Positions 7,472-16,377 of a stretch of 64,000 nt of DNA are shown piece after piece (position 1 is the stretch's first letter; each line of letters begins with the position of its first letter). Source of the DNA: Hyphococcus aureus (lineage in GTDB: Bacteria; Pseudomonadota; Alphaproteobacteria; Caulobacterales; Parvularculaceae); the NCBI RefSeq assembly GCF_042643165.1, contig NZ_JBHRSH010000002.1:868001-932000 (forward strand), in the 5' to 3' direction. A program made the position numbers and the translations under genes. The notes below the pieces were generated by a model. It saw nothing but the letters and a program-made list of their open reading frames with translations, was not told the origin of the DNA and made no database searches.

Positions 7472-9728
7472 GATCTCCGGCTCCTGTGCGGTCGGCGGTG
7501 ATGATATGGGGCGAGGCGCGAAGCCCGGCGAGCATTTGCGCCAGCTGGCGCGCATCCTTCACCTCCACATCCATAATGAAGTCGATAAATTCCCGCGAGC
7601 GGTTCTGCAGGCGGATATTGGCGATGGAAACACCGTAGCGCGCAATGATCCCGGCGATTTCGGAGAGTACGCCGACGCCGTTCAAAACCGTTGTCGTGAT
7701 CCGTGCGAAAGCGGTCGCCCCTTCTTCCCGGTCGCGCCATTTCAGATCAAGCCAGCGTTCCTGCGGCGGGTCTTCTTTTTCCAGCGTCTCGCAATAGATG
7801 GTGTGCACCTGCACGGCGCCGTCATCGTCGCGAATGCCGACAATGCGCTCACCCGGCAAGGGCGTGCAGCAGCTCGCCATTTTCACTTTGGCGCCCGGCG
7901 TCAGACCAGCGATGGCGAGACGCGGCCGGAAGGTCTGCAAGGATGCGGCGCGGATTTCGCTGTCGCTTTCAATAGAGGCGCCGGGATAGACCGCCTCCAC
8001 AAGCTCGCCGACAGGCAGCTCGCCCTTGCCGATCGCGATCAGCACATCTTCGACAGATCCCCTGCCGAGTCGTTTCAATCCTTCGCGCACGCCTTTCAGC
8101 GAAAACTCAAGATGCGCGCCGGTGAAAACGCTTTCCGCAATGGAACGGCCGAGCGCCACATGGTCTTCATGCTCCATCTTCTTGATGCGGCGGCGGATAG
8201 CGCTGCGCGTCTTGCCCATGACCGCGATGCTCTCCCACTCCGCCGGGACCGGCGCATGATCGGAGCGCAGAATTTCAACGACATCGCCATTATTAAGCGG
8301 CGTGCGCAATGGGCGCTGCACGCCATTGACCTTGGCGCCGATGCATTGATCCCCCACATCGGTGTGAACGCCATAGGCGAAGTCGAGAGGCGTTGCGCCT
8401 TTGGGCAGCGCAATCACGCGGCCTTTAGGCGTGAAACAGAAAACCTGATCCTGAAACAGTTCAAGCTTGGCGTATTGCAACGCCTCGTCCGGGTCCTCGC
8501 CCGACTGAAACATCTCAACCAGACGGCGCGGCGTCTCATACGGGTCGTACTGACCACGCGTCACAATTTCGACGGTGGACCCGCCCGCGCCTGAATCCTT
8601 GTATTGCCAATGGGCGGCGACGCCGCGTTCGGCGGTTTCATGCATCTCATAAGTGCGGATCTGGATTTCGATGCGCTGCCGGCGCCCGTCCTTCGAAGGC
8701 GGGCCGATCACCGCTGTGTGAATCGACCGGTAATTGTTCGGCTTCGGCGCGGAGATGTAATCGTCGAATTCCGTCGGGATCATCCGCCAGTTGGAGTGAA
8801 TAACGCCGAGCGCCGCATAACAATCCTCGGGTTGATCGACGAGCACGCGAAAGGCGTAAATATCCGCCAGTTCATCGAAGGAGACGTTCTTTTGCGTCAT
8901 CTTGCGCCAGATCGAATAAGGCCGTTTTTCGCGGCTCATGACCTGCGCCTTGATGCCGGCGGCGGCGAGTTTTTCACGCAGCACATTCGCAAGTTCAAGA
9001 ACGCCGCCAAGCGAATGTTTTTGCAGATCCTCAAGGCGGCTCGCGATGGTGGCGTGCGCGTCAGCGCTCAATTCCCGGAAAGAAATATCCTCAAGCTCTT
9101 CACGGAACCGCTGAACGCCGATGCGGCCGGCGAGCGGCGCATAGATATCCATGGTCTCGCGCGCGATACGCTGACGTTTTTCCGGCTTCGGAATGTAATG
9201 GAGCGTACGCATATTGTGGAGGCGGTCGGCGAGCTTGACGAGGAGCACGCGCACATCGTCAGCCATCGCCATGACCAGCTTGCGGAAATTCTCCGCCTGC
9301 TTCGACGCTTCGCTTTTCAATTCGATCTGGGAAAGCTTGGTGACGCCGTCCACAAGACGCGCAATCTCATCACCAAACAGCTTTCTGATATCTTCCGTCG
9401 TCGCGTCGGTGTCTTCGACCACATCATGCAGCAGCGCCGTCGCCACGGTTGCAGGGTCCGCGCGAAGACTTGTCAGGATCGCGGCGACCGCAAGCGGATG
9501 CGAAAAATAGGGATCGCCGGAGGCGCGCGTCTGCCCGCCATGAGCCTTCATGGCGTAGACATAGGCCTTGTTGAGCATGTCTTCATCAGCGTCAGGATCA
9601 TACGCCTTGACGCGGTCCACGAGCTCGACCTGGCGGATAAACCCGATAGGCTGACGCGATGGGGCCGGTTCCGCCGCCGCGCTTGTCTGGTCGATGCCTG
9701 TCTCGCCCGCCGCCTGATCGTCCGCCAT
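7458..9728 (-). CDS. rel: Bifunctional (p)ppGpp synthetase/hydrolase Rel
   Basis: RelA/SpoT homologue of 756 residues, the single long alarmone enzyme typical of Alphaproteobacteria. The HD hydrolase domain is intact: H77 in SHPLAV, HD at 101-102 in LLHDVVEDT, then DGVTKLSQIE. The synthetase domain carries YSIWRKM, DIYAFRVLV and PNNYRSIHTAVIGP. A TGS domain follows (VFCFTPKGRVIALPKGATPLDFAY), and a C-terminal ACT domain contains IAGIIARYGVSIANI. All hydrolase key residues are visible, so both activities are expected. It is 108 bases downstream of rpoZ, and its end overlaps pyrE by 14 bases. Confidence 0.95.
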   Translation of the reverse strand: MADDQAAGETGIDQTSAAAEPAPSRQPIGFIRQVELVDRVKAYDPDADEDMLNKAYVYAMKAHGGQTRASGDPYFSHPLAVAAILTSLRADPATVATALLHDVVEDTDATTEDIRKLFGDEIARLVDGVTKLSQIELKSEASKQAENFRKLVMAMADDVRVLLVKLADRLHNMRTLHYIPKPEKRQRIARETMDIYAPLAGRIGVQRFREELEDISFRELSADAHATIASRLEDLQKHSLGGVLELANVLREKLAAAGIKAQVMSREKRPYSIWRKMTQKNVSFDELADIYAFRVLVDQPEDCYAALGVIHSNWRMIPTEFDDYISAPKPNNYRSIHTAVIGPPSKDGRRQRIEIQIRTYEMHETAERGVAAHWQYKDSGAGGSTVEIVTRGQYDPYETPRRLVEMFQSGEDPDEALQYAKLELFQDQVFCFTPKGRVIALPKGATPLDFAYGVHTDVGDQCIGAKVNGVQRPLRTPLNNGDVVEILRSDHAPVPAEWESIAVMGKTRSAIRRRIKKMEHEDHVALGRSIAESVFTGAHLEFSLKGVREGLKRLGRGSVEDVLIAIGKGELPVGELVEAVYPGASIESDSEIRAASLQTFRPRLAIAGLTPGAKVKMASCCTPLPGERIVGIRDDDGAVQVHTIYCETLEKEDPPQERWLDLKWRDREEGATAFARITTTVLNGVGVLSEIAGIIARYGVSIANIRLQNRSREFIDFIMDVEVKDARQLAQMLAGLRASPHIITADRTGAGDHDEL

Positions 9729-9836
9729 AGTCCGCTGGCTGTCACCTTATACGCGCGCCGACGGATAGGCGCGGCTGATCAACTGAGCAGTCCGGAACCG
9801 CCGGGCAAAATCAGTTAGCCCTTTTCGACAGGGCCT

Positions 9837-10202
9837 TTAGCCTTTCGGCAAGGTTTGCGGCGTCGTGATGCCCGCAGCCTGGATAGCTTTCAGATATTCA
9901 TCTTCGCTCATCGTATCGAATTCCGGCGCATCGGCTTTTTCCGGCGCGGCTTCGGAATCTTCGCTTTCGTCGAGCTCAACCTGTTTCTGGAGAGAGACCA
10001 CCAGATCTTCTTCAAGTTCGGCAGGCGCCAGTTCGTCGTCTGCAATCTCGCGCAGGGCGACGACCGGGTTCTTGTCATTGTCGCGCTCAACGAGAAGCGG
10101 CGCGCCGGACGACAAAACGCGGGCGCGATGGGCGGCGAGGAGCACGAGATCGAAACGGTTCGTGACTTTATCGACGCAATCTTCAACGGTGACGCGGGCC
10201 AT
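9837..10202 (-). CDS. rpoZ: RNA polymerase omega subunit
   Basis: Omega, 121 residues, helps fold beta' into RNA polymerase and forms part of a ppGpp-binding site in Proteobacteria. The N-terminus MARVTVEDCVDKVTNRFDLV is the family signature, followed by AAHRARVLSSGAPLLVERDNDKNPVVALREIA. The C-terminal tail is long and acidic (ELDESEDSEAAPEK), as often in Alphaproteobacteria. The ATG at 10202 has TGGAGA 5-6 bases upstream; the open frame that continues to 10304 is rejected. Its position directly before rel is the conserved order. Confidence 0.95.
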   Translation of the reverse strand: MARVTVEDCVDKVTNRFDLVLLAAHRARVLSSGAPLLVERDNDKNPVVALREIADDELAPAELEEDLVVSLQKQVELDESEDSEAAPEKADAPEFDTMSEDEYLKAIQAAGITTPQTLPKG

Positions 10203-10331
10203 AGGTTCTCCAGATCGGTAAATTTGATCGTATAGAATTCGGGCGCGCCGGCCAAAGACCGGAGCGAGCTCCCTGCCATATCGCCAGACAGCCCCTGAAA
10301 TCAAGCGTTGCAGCGCAAAAAACCGCTGAAT

Positions 10332-10832
10332 TTACGCGATTTTCCGAACCCCGGCTGCGTCAGCCGCCTGCAAAAGGGCCGCGGCCGTCTCGCCGCTCAC
10401 GGGATGACGCCACTCCGGCGCAATTTCGGCGAGAGGAGCGAGAACGAAAGCACGGACCTGCAGCCGGGGATGCGGCAGGACAGGCCCCTCCTCTGCGCCG
10501 CCCCCATCTTCCGCGCGGACAAGGTCGTGATAGGCGAGAAGGTCGAGGTCGAGCGTGCGCGGGGCGTTGCGTTCCGACCGGCGACGGCCAAAGCCGGCCT
10601 CAATAGCGTGGAGCGCCGCCAGCAGCGCCTCCGGACTCATATCGGTCTCGATCTCGGCGGCGGCGTTGACGAAGGGCGGATCGGCCGGATCGGGCCATGC
10701 CGGGGTTTCATAAAGCGAAGACACCCGCTTCAGGTGCGACACTCGGCCAAGTGCCTGAAACGCCCTTAAAACAATATCTTGCGAATCAAGGCCGCAAAAA
10801 TGCAGATTGGAGCCGGCGGCGATTAAAATCAT
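10332..10832 (-). CDS. folK: 6-hydroxymethyldihydropterin pyrophosphokinase
   Basis: FolK (HPPK), 166 residues, transfers pyrophosphate from ATP to 6-hydroxymethyl-7,8-dihydropterin in folate synthesis. Key segments are AAGSNL at the N-terminus, the central FGRRRSERNAPRTLDLDLL, and PHPRLQVRAFVLAPLAEI. GAGAAAG precedes the ATG at 10832. It lies 129 bases upstream of rpoZ in the same direction and is divergent from the NYN gene at 10900. Confidence 0.94.
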   Translation of the reverse strand: MILIAAGSNLHFCGLDSQDIVLRAFQALGRVSHLKRVSSLYETPAWPDPADPPFVNAAAEIETDMSPEALLAALHAIEAGFGRRRSERNAPRTLDLDLLAYHDLVRAEDGGGAEEGPVLPHPRLQVRAFVLAPLAEIAPEWRHPVSGETAAALLQAADAAGVRKIA

Positions 10833-10899
10833 TACTTTCTCAAATGGATATCGCGCAGAAAGCGGCGTTACTAAGAATCCACATTAAACTGAGGCGATT

Positions 10900-11532
10900 A
10901 TGAACAAGTTCATGGGCCTGCGCGAGCAGGAAAAAACCGCGTTTTTCATTGACGGCGCAAATCTTTACAAGGCTGCGCGCAATCTCGGTTTCGACATTGA
11001 TTACAAAAGCTTGCTGGCGAAAGCGCAGGACGGGTGCCAGCTCATCCGCGCCTCTTACTATACCGCCATCCAGGAAGACCGCGACCAGGATTACTCGCCC
11101 CTGCGCCCGCTCGTCGATTGGCTAGACTATAATGGCTACACCATGGTCACCAAGATCACCCGCGAGTTCACGGACGCCCAAGGGCGCAAACGCTACAAGG
11201 GCTCGACCGATGTGGAACTTGTGGTCGACATGATGCTTCTCGCCGACAAACTCGACCATCTGGTGCTGTTTTCCGGCAATGGCGACTTCCGCCGCCTGAT
11301 TGAGGCGATCCAGTCGAAAGGAGTGCGGGTCACCATCGTTTCCACCGTCAAATCCTCCCCGCCCATGGCGTCGGATGATCTGCGCCGTCAGGCTGACAGT
11401 TTCATCGATCTCGCCGACCTCGAAAATGTCATCGGCCGCCGCGGCGGCGCGCCCCGCAAACCAAAACCGGCGGCGGATTATGACGATGATTTCGAAGACG
11501 AATATGAAGACGATTTCGAGGACGTCGATTAA
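10900..11532 (+). CDS. NYN-domain (LabA/DUF88-like) protein
   Basis: A 210-residue protein with a NYN domain, a PIN-like fold found in predicted RNases. The acidic, metal-binding motifs are FIDGANLY near the N-terminus, STDVELVVDMMLLAD in the middle and LFSGNGDFRRLIEAI later. The C-terminus is a low-complexity acidic tail (DYDDDFEDEYEDDFED) typical of the alphaproteobacterial members. GAGG sits 6 bases before the ATG. The product is probably cytoplasmic and cleaves RNA; its targets are unknown. It is followed after 5 bases by the uracil-DNA glycosylase gene. Confidence 0.88.
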   Translation: MNKFMGLREQEKTAFFIDGANLYKAARNLGFDIDYKSLLAKAQDGCQLIRASYYTAIQEDRDQDYSPLRPLVDWLDYNGYTMVTKITREFTDAQGRKRYKGSTDVELVVDMMLLADKLDHLVLFSGNGDFRRLIEAIQSKGVRVTIVSTVKSSPPMASDDLRRQADSFIDLADLENVIGRRGGAPRKPKPAADYDDDFEDEYEDDFEDVD

Positions 11533-11537
11533 TTTCC

Positions 11538-12209
11538 GTGGCGGCGGCGAAGCGCGCAAAACCGGCTGACGCGGTTCCCGCGGAGCCCCCTGTCGACTGC
11601 GGCCTTTGCCCGCGGCTTGTCGCCTTTCGCGAAGAAAACAAGGCGGCTTATCCGGACTATTTCAACGGCGCCGCGCCGTCCTTCGGCGATCCCAAAGCTA
11701 AACTCCTGATCATTGGCCTTGCGCCGGGGCTTCACGGGGCCAACCGCACGGCGCGCCCCTTCACCGGCGATTACGCTGGCGATCTTCTCTACGCGACGCT
11801 CGGCAAGTTCGGCTTTTCCAACAATAAATATGACGCCCGGCCCGATGACGGCCTGAAACTCAAAGGCGCGATGATCACCAACGCCGTGCGCTGCGTGCCG
11901 CCCCAGAACAAGCCTGTGGGCGCGGAGATCAAAACCTGCCGCCAGTTCCTGAATGCGCGCATCGCCGCCCTGCCCGCGCTGAAAGCGATCATGTGTCTAG
12001 GTCGCATCTCCCATGACTCGACGCTGGCGGCGCTCGGCGTCAAAGCCAAAGATGCGCCTTTCGGTCACGGCGCCGAACACGAACTTCCGGGCGGCGCAGT
12101 CCGCCTGTTCGACAGTTATCATTGCTCGCGATACAATACGAATACGCGGCGGCTGACGCCGGAAATGTTTGAGTCCGTATTCGCGGCGATTCGCGCTATG
12201 CTCGGCTGA
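11538..12209 (+). CDS. Family 5 uracil-DNA glycosylase (UDGb)
   Basis: A 223-residue Fe-S uracil-DNA glycosylase of the UDGb family, which removes uracil and other deaminated bases from DNA. Motif A is GLAPGLHGANRTARPFTGD (about 60-78); motif B is SYHCSRYNTNTRRLT near the C-terminus. Four cysteines in the expected spacing (C21, C24, C119, C134) would hold the [4Fe-4S] cluster. Family-5 enzymes lack a polar catalytic residue in motif A, as here. The start is a GTG 5 bases after the NYN gene, so the two are probably one transcript. Confidence 0.92.
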   Translation: MAAAKRAKPADAVPAEPPVDCGLCPRLVAFREENKAAYPDYFNGAAPSFGDPKAKLLIIGLAPGLHGANRTARPFTGDYAGDLLYATLGKFGFSNNKYDARPDDGLKLKGAMITNAVRCVPPQNKPVGAEIKTCRQFLNARIAALPALKAIMCLGRISHDSTLAALGVKAKDAPFGHGAEHELPGGAVRLFDSYHCSRYNTNTRRLTPEMFESVFAAIRAMLG

Positions 12210-12270
12210 AGCCGACGGCGTACAAGAGCGGGAAACGCCTTTAGAAAGTCCCTCGGCCAAGGGAGCCTTG

Positions 12271-12765
12271 ATGACGCGAAACTGGGGACTGCCACCAAGA
12301 TCGGGAAAGCGGGCTTTTCTGGACGCCAAGACGGCGAAGCCTCTCATGACCTTGTTTGTGAGCGCCGTTTTCGGCGTCATCGGCGCATCCGTCGCCGTGA
12401 TCAGCTTTGCCGATGCGCGCATCTATGCGGCGAGCCTGTTTCACGGGCCAAGCCTGATCGCTGCGGTCGTCGCTGCGGGCTTTGGCTGCTGGATGTATGT
12501 GTGGCTCGCGCGGCCGCGCTTCGCCGCACAGCTTTCCGGGCGCGGCGACGCCTTTTCAAAACTCTTGCGGTTTTACGCCAAGGCGGCTCTGGGGCTTGGG
12601 CTCGTTCTTCTCGCTGGGAAATTCGCTGAAGCCGTAGACCCGAAACTGATCAGCATCTTGTTGTTATGCATTTCCGGCGGCGCCGGCGCGGCGGCGGCGT
12701 TCCAGACCGTTCTCACTTTCGTTCCCTATTATGAGGAAGACGCCGGCGAGAACGGCAAGGTCTGA
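12271..12765 (+). CDS. Small four-helix membrane protein, unknown function
   Basis: A 164-residue integral membrane protein I cannot assign. Four hydrophobic segments are visible: about 24-46 (LMTLFVSAVFGVIGASVAVI), 58-80, 96-115 and 126-150. The N-terminus is basic and the C-terminal tail acidic (EEDAGENGK). I start at the ATG at 12271, which has AAGGGAG 7 bases upstream, rather than at the in-frame start at 12169 inside the glycosylase gene. It is 61 bases downstream of the glycosylase in the same direction. Its stop is 8 bases from that of the convergent acyl-CoA synthetase. Confidence 0.7.
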   Translation: MTRNWGLPPRSGKRAFLDAKTAKPLMTLFVSAVFGVIGASVAVISFADARIYAASLFHGPSLIAAVVAAGFGCWMYVWLARPRFAAQLSGRGDAFSKLLRFYAKAALGLGLVLLAGKFAEAVDPKLISILLLCISGGAGAAAAFQTVLTFVPYYEEDAGENGKV

Positions 12766-12773
12766 ACCGCCTT

Positions 12774-14387
12774 TTATTCCGGCAACTGATAATCCCTGAA
12801 CATCTTTCTGAGCTCGGTCTTGAGCACCTTGCCGGTGGCGCCTAGCGGAATTTCCTTCACAAACTCCACCGCGTCGGGCCAGGCGATCTTGTCAAGTTTC
12901 GGTTTCAAAAACTCCTTGATCTCGTCTGCGGTCGGGTCCTCTCCTTCCTTTTTGACGATGATCAATAACGGACGCTCCTGCCATTTCGGATGGTGCACGC
13001 CGATGACGCCTGCCTGCGCCACCCCCGGATGCAGCATCGCTGCATTTTCGATGTCGATCGACGACACCCATTCGCCGCCGGTTTTGATGACATCTTTTGA
13101 GCGGTCGGTGATCTGCATGAACCCGTCGGGATCGATGATCGCCACATCGCCTGTATCGAACCAGCCATCGGCCGTGAGCGTCGGCTGATCGGTCTTGTAA
13201 TATTCATCGATGATCCAGGGCCCGCGCACCTGAAGATGTCCGTCCGCCTCCCCGTCATTGGGAAGAATATGCCCTTCCGCATCGACAATACGCATATCGA
13301 CGAAAGGAAGCGCGCGCCCCGCCTTTAATCGGTAGGGAATTTGCTCATCAAGCGGCAGCGCCTTCACCCGTGGCGGCAGAACGTTCACGGTGCCGACAGG
13401 CGACATTTCCGTCATGCCCCAACCCTGAATGAGCTCTACGCCGTATTTTTCAAAACCACGGATCAGCGCTTCGGGCAGCGCCGAGCCGCCGCACATGCCA
13501 CGCTTCAGATAGGGGAGTTCTTTTCCCGTCTTTTCAAGATACTGCAAAAGCCCGAGCCACACTGTCGGCACGCCCGCGCTGTAAGTGACCTTTTCGCTGT
13601 CGAGCAATTCGTAAAGCCCTTCGCCGTCGAGACGCGGCCCCGGAAAGACCTGCTTCACACCGGTCATGAGGCTTGAATAAGGCGTGTTCCACGCATTCAC
13701 ATGAAACATCGGCACGACCGGCAACAGAACGTCACCTTCCGCAAGACCGAGTGATGACGGCAGACAGCAGGCGAAAGACTGCAGCACCAGCGCGCGATGG
13801 GAATAGACAACGCCTTTCGGATCTCCCGTCGTGCCGGACGTGTAGCACATGGTGACGGCGGTGTTTTCATCAAATTCCGGCCACTCGAACGCCTCGGCGC
13901 CGCTTGCGACAAAATCTTCGTAGATAATCGCGTCGCCTGCTTCGCCCGTATTCTCACTGTCGGAAAGGACAGCGTAATGCTTCACGGTTTTCAGGTGAGG
14001 TTTCAGCGCGGCGACAAGCGGCGCAAATGTTGTGTCGTAAAAGAGCACCGAATCTTCGGCATGGTTGATGACGAAAGCCGCATTCTCAGGCCCGAGGCGG
14101 GGATTGACCGTATGCAGGACCGCGCCGAGCCCCCCGACGGCGTAATAAAGCTCGAACTGGCGATAGGTGTTCCAGCCGATGACGCCGACGCGGTCGCCTT
14201 TTTTCACGCCCAGGCTGACAAGCGCATTGGCGAGCCTGGCGATGCGTTTCGCGGAGTCGGCGATGGTGTAACGATGGATCGGCCCCTCCACCGTGCGCGT
14301 AACGATTTCCGTATTTCGGTAGTTGCGCACCGCGTGTTTGAGGATCTCGGTCGTCAATAACGGCCGGTCCATCATTAATCCAATCAT
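12774..14387 (-). CDS. Fatty acyl-CoA synthetase (AlkK-like)
   Basis: A 537-residue AMP-forming acyl-CoA synthetase that activates a fatty or related carboxylic acid with ATP and CoA. The P-loop-like motif is YTSGTTGDPKGVVYSH, followed by GWGMTEMSPVGT, the GWFDTGDVAIIDPDGFMQI hinge region and the C-terminal PLGATGKVLKTELR with the catalytic lysine. The overall pattern is that of medium/long-chain ligases of the AlkK group, usual in beta-oxidation. A strong GGGAGG site precedes the ATG at 14387. It lies 79 bases downstream of the CCA-enzyme gene and may have its own promoter there. Confidence 0.9.
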   Translation of the reverse strand: MIGLMMDRPLLTTEILKHAVRNYRNTEIVTRTVEGPIHRYTIADSAKRIARLANALVSLGVKKGDRVGVIGWNTYRQFELYYAVGGLGAVLHTVNPRLGPENAAFVINHAEDSVLFYDTTFAPLVAALKPHLKTVKHYAVLSDSENTGEAGDAIIYEDFVASGAEAFEWPEFDENTAVTMCYTSGTTGDPKGVVYSHRALVLQSFACCLPSSLGLAEGDVLLPVVPMFHVNAWNTPYSSLMTGVKQVFPGPRLDGEGLYELLDSEKVTYSAGVPTVWLGLLQYLEKTGKELPYLKRGMCGGSALPEALIRGFEKYGVELIQGWGMTEMSPVGTVNVLPPRVKALPLDEQIPYRLKAGRALPFVDMRIVDAEGHILPNDGEADGHLQVRGPWIIDEYYKTDQPTLTADGWFDTGDVAIIDPDGFMQITDRSKDVIKTGGEWVSSIDIENAAMLHPGVAQAGVIGVHHPKWQERPLLIIVKKEGEDPTADEIKEFLKPKLDKIAWPDAVEFVKEIPLGATGKVLKTELRKMFRDYQLPE

Positions 14388-14466
14388 GCCCGTTTCCTCC
14401 CTGGGGGTCTTTGATCCGCCATAAAATCCGGTCTTGTGCGCCGGGTCAAATGTTTGACGCTGTTGG

Positions 14467-15717
14467 TCAGGCGGTTTTGTGTTGCTTTATAACGCCTTCG
14501 AGAATTTCACGCTGGCGCGCTTCTCCCGGAAAGCCTTCCTCGATCCAGCGCTGTTCGGTCTCGACAAGAATTTTGGAAACCGCTGGACCGGGCTCAATGT
14601 TCGCCTTGACCACATCCCTGCCGGAAACGGTCAGGAGCGGCGCGACGAACCGGTCAATCCGGTCTTTCACTGAAATATGATCTTCAGCGGAAATCACGCC
14701 GCGCGCTGCGGCCAGCAGCGCCGCATCGGCGAGCCCATCTTTGCCATAGCGATAGATCAGCTCACAGACCTTGTGATCGGTCATCTTCGGCGCAACGCCG
14801 TCAAGATTTTTCAGCGCATTCGACCGCACCGCTTTTTCCGCATTGGAAAGGCGCAACGCCGAACCAATGCCCTGCCCGGCTTCGCCATAAAGCGCGGCCA
14901 GCATCAAAGGCGCGGGCGCATGAGGCTCTATCGTTTTCATTTGCGCGGCGGCTGCGAGGTCAGGCGTTTCAGACCAAACTTGCGCCAGCACGCCTGAGTG
15001 CTCCATGGCGGCAAGCGCGAACCCGGCGCGCGGCAAGGAAAGAATGCCTGTCAGTTCCGCACCGATGCGCTCCGCCGATAGCTGGCCGATACCGTCTTTC
15101 AACGCAGCGCATGCCGCGAGACCCGCCTCGTCAAAGCGTTCACAAAATCGCGCAGAGAACCGAAAGAAACGCAGGATGCGCAAATAGTCCTCGCGAATAC
15201 GCGCTTGCGGATCGCCAATGAACCGGACGCATTTTTTCGCCGCATCCGCAACGCCGCCAACCGGATCGTAAAGCCGACCGTCTGGGGTCAGGTAAATCGC
15301 GTTGACGGTGAAATCGCGCCGCCCGGCGTCTGTCGCCCAGTCGCGGGTGAAGGCGACTGTGGCGCGCCGTCCGTCGGTTGAAACATCGGCGCGCAAGGTC
15401 GTCACTTCGACGCCCTTGTGATCGGCAATGGCGGTGACCGTACCGTGATCGACGCCCGTTGGCGCAACGCCTAACCCCGCCGCCTTGAGCGCCGCCGTCG
15501 CCGCGTCCGGCGTCAAAACCGTCGCGACGTCAAAATCCTTTGGCGTAAATCCGAGCAGACTGTCGCGCACGCAACCGCCTACATATCGCGCGCTGTCCGG
15601 CTCCGCAGCTTCAAGCGCGGCGATGACCCGATTCAGATGCCCCGCCTCAAGCCAGGAAAAACCGGCGCGTTCATCACGCGTCAGCGGTCGAAGCGACTCA
15701 TGCCCGGCGGCGCTCAT
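14467..15717 (-). CDS. cca: CCA tRNA nucleotidyltransferase
   Basis: A 416-residue class II nucleotidyltransferase of the CCA-adding/poly(A) polymerase family, which adds or repairs the 3' CCA of tRNA. The signature RYVGGCVRDSLLGFTPKDFDVAT carries the DxD catalytic carboxylates; RRDFTVNAIYL and FIGDPQARIREDYLRILRFFRF (RNA-binding neck) follow. Alphaproteobacteria normally have one such enzyme, which is the CCA enzyme. The ATG overlaps the Nudix stop as ATGA, so translation is coupled. Confidence 0.92.
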   Translation of the reverse strand: MSAAGHESLRPLTRDERAGFSWLEAGHLNRVIAALEAAEPDSARYVGGCVRDSLLGFTPKDFDVATVLTPDAATAALKAAGLGVAPTGVDHGTVTAIADHKGVEVTTLRADVSTDGRRATVAFTRDWATDAGRRDFTVNAIYLTPDGRLYDPVGGVADAAKKCVRFIGDPQARIREDYLRILRFFRFSARFCERFDEAGLAACAALKDGIGQLSAERIGAELTGILSLPRAGFALAAMEHSGVLAQVWSETPDLAAAAQMKTIEPHAPAPLMLAALYGEAGQGIGSALRLSNAEKAVRSNALKNLDGVAPKMTDHKVCELIYRYGKDGLADAALLAAARGVISAEDHISVKDRIDRFVAPLLTVSGRDVVKANIEPGPAVSKILVETEQRWIEEGFPGEARQREILEGVIKQHKTA

Positions 15718-16370
15718 GCAATGTCTTCTGTCTGCAAGGTCTCCGCGAAGGATCGCAAGATTCCCGCGGTCAGCCCCCAGATATGATAGCGGCCATAGGG
15801 CGCGGCGTACATTTTGTAAGGAACGCCTTCTAGATGACGCTCTTCGGTGATGTGGTTTGCAAGATCAGCCACAAAATCGAGGGGGATTTCAAAAATTTCG
15901 TCAACTTCGCGCGGGCAAGGCCGCAACGGCGCCGATGCATCCACGACGCCGACGACCGGCGTCACCGAAAACCCGAGGCCGCCGCGATGAACACCAAGCG
16001 AGCCGATCACATCCACCGCATCGGGAGGAATGTTCACTTCTTCATGGGCTTCACGCAGCGCGGTGTGAACAGGGCTTTCATCTTCCGGATGGGTCTTGCC
16101 GCCGGGAAAGCTGATTTGCCCGGCATGCGAAGGCATGGTCGATGAGCGCACTGTCATGATCACGCGCAGACCCTCCTCGCGCATGATAAGAGGCACAAGA
16201 ACCGCGGCGTCCTTGCGCTTTGCGCTCCATCGCTTCTCGAACAATTTATCGCCCACAAGATGCGGATTGATCTCACTGAAAAGCTCGCGCACACGCGCGG
16301 CCGTCGCATGCTTCAAATTACGCTCTATGCGCGCGCGCAATTCCAGAGATTGTGTATCGCTGTTCGTCAT
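15714..16370 (-). CDS. Nudix hydrolase, probable CoA pyrophosphatase
   Basis: A 218-residue Nudix hydrolase of the NudL/CoAse group, which splits CoA to 3',5'-ADP and 4'-phosphopantetheine. The CoAse-specific segment SSTMPSHAGQISFPGGKT directly precedes the Nudix box. In the box, TALREAHEEVNIP carries the REXXEE metal-binding core; the usual glycine after EE-x is asparagine, a change I recall in other NudL-type enzymes. The ATG at 16370 is chosen; an ATG at 16385 overlapping the upstream stop is an alternative. It is coupled to the CCA gene downstream, a conserved alphaproteobacterial pairing. Confidence 0.87.
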   Translation of the reverse strand: MTNSDTQSLELRARIERNLKHATAARVRELFSEINPHLVGDKLFEKRWSAKRKDAAVLVPLIMREEGLRVIMTVRSSTMPSHAGQISFPGGKTHPEDESPVHTALREAHEEVNIPPDAVDVIGSLGVHRGGLGFSVTPVVGVVDASAPLRPCPREVDEIFEIPLDFVADLANHITEERHLEGVPYKMYAAPYGRYHIWGLTAGILRSFAETLQTEDIA

Positions 16371-16377
16371 CGACGCT

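Noticed and set aside
7407..9818. Two long plus-strand open frames (7407-8594 and 8604-9818) opposite rel
   Set aside because: They mirror the rel gene, have no family features, and are explained by GC-rich codon use. Rel on the other strand is complete with all motifs.
9837..10304. Longer open frames for rpoZ (to 10304), pdxJ (to 7043), pyrE (to 7555) and the TonB receptor (to 61263)
   Set aside because: The extra N-terminal residues have no family character, and internal starts have better ribosome-binding sites or typical start/stop overlaps.
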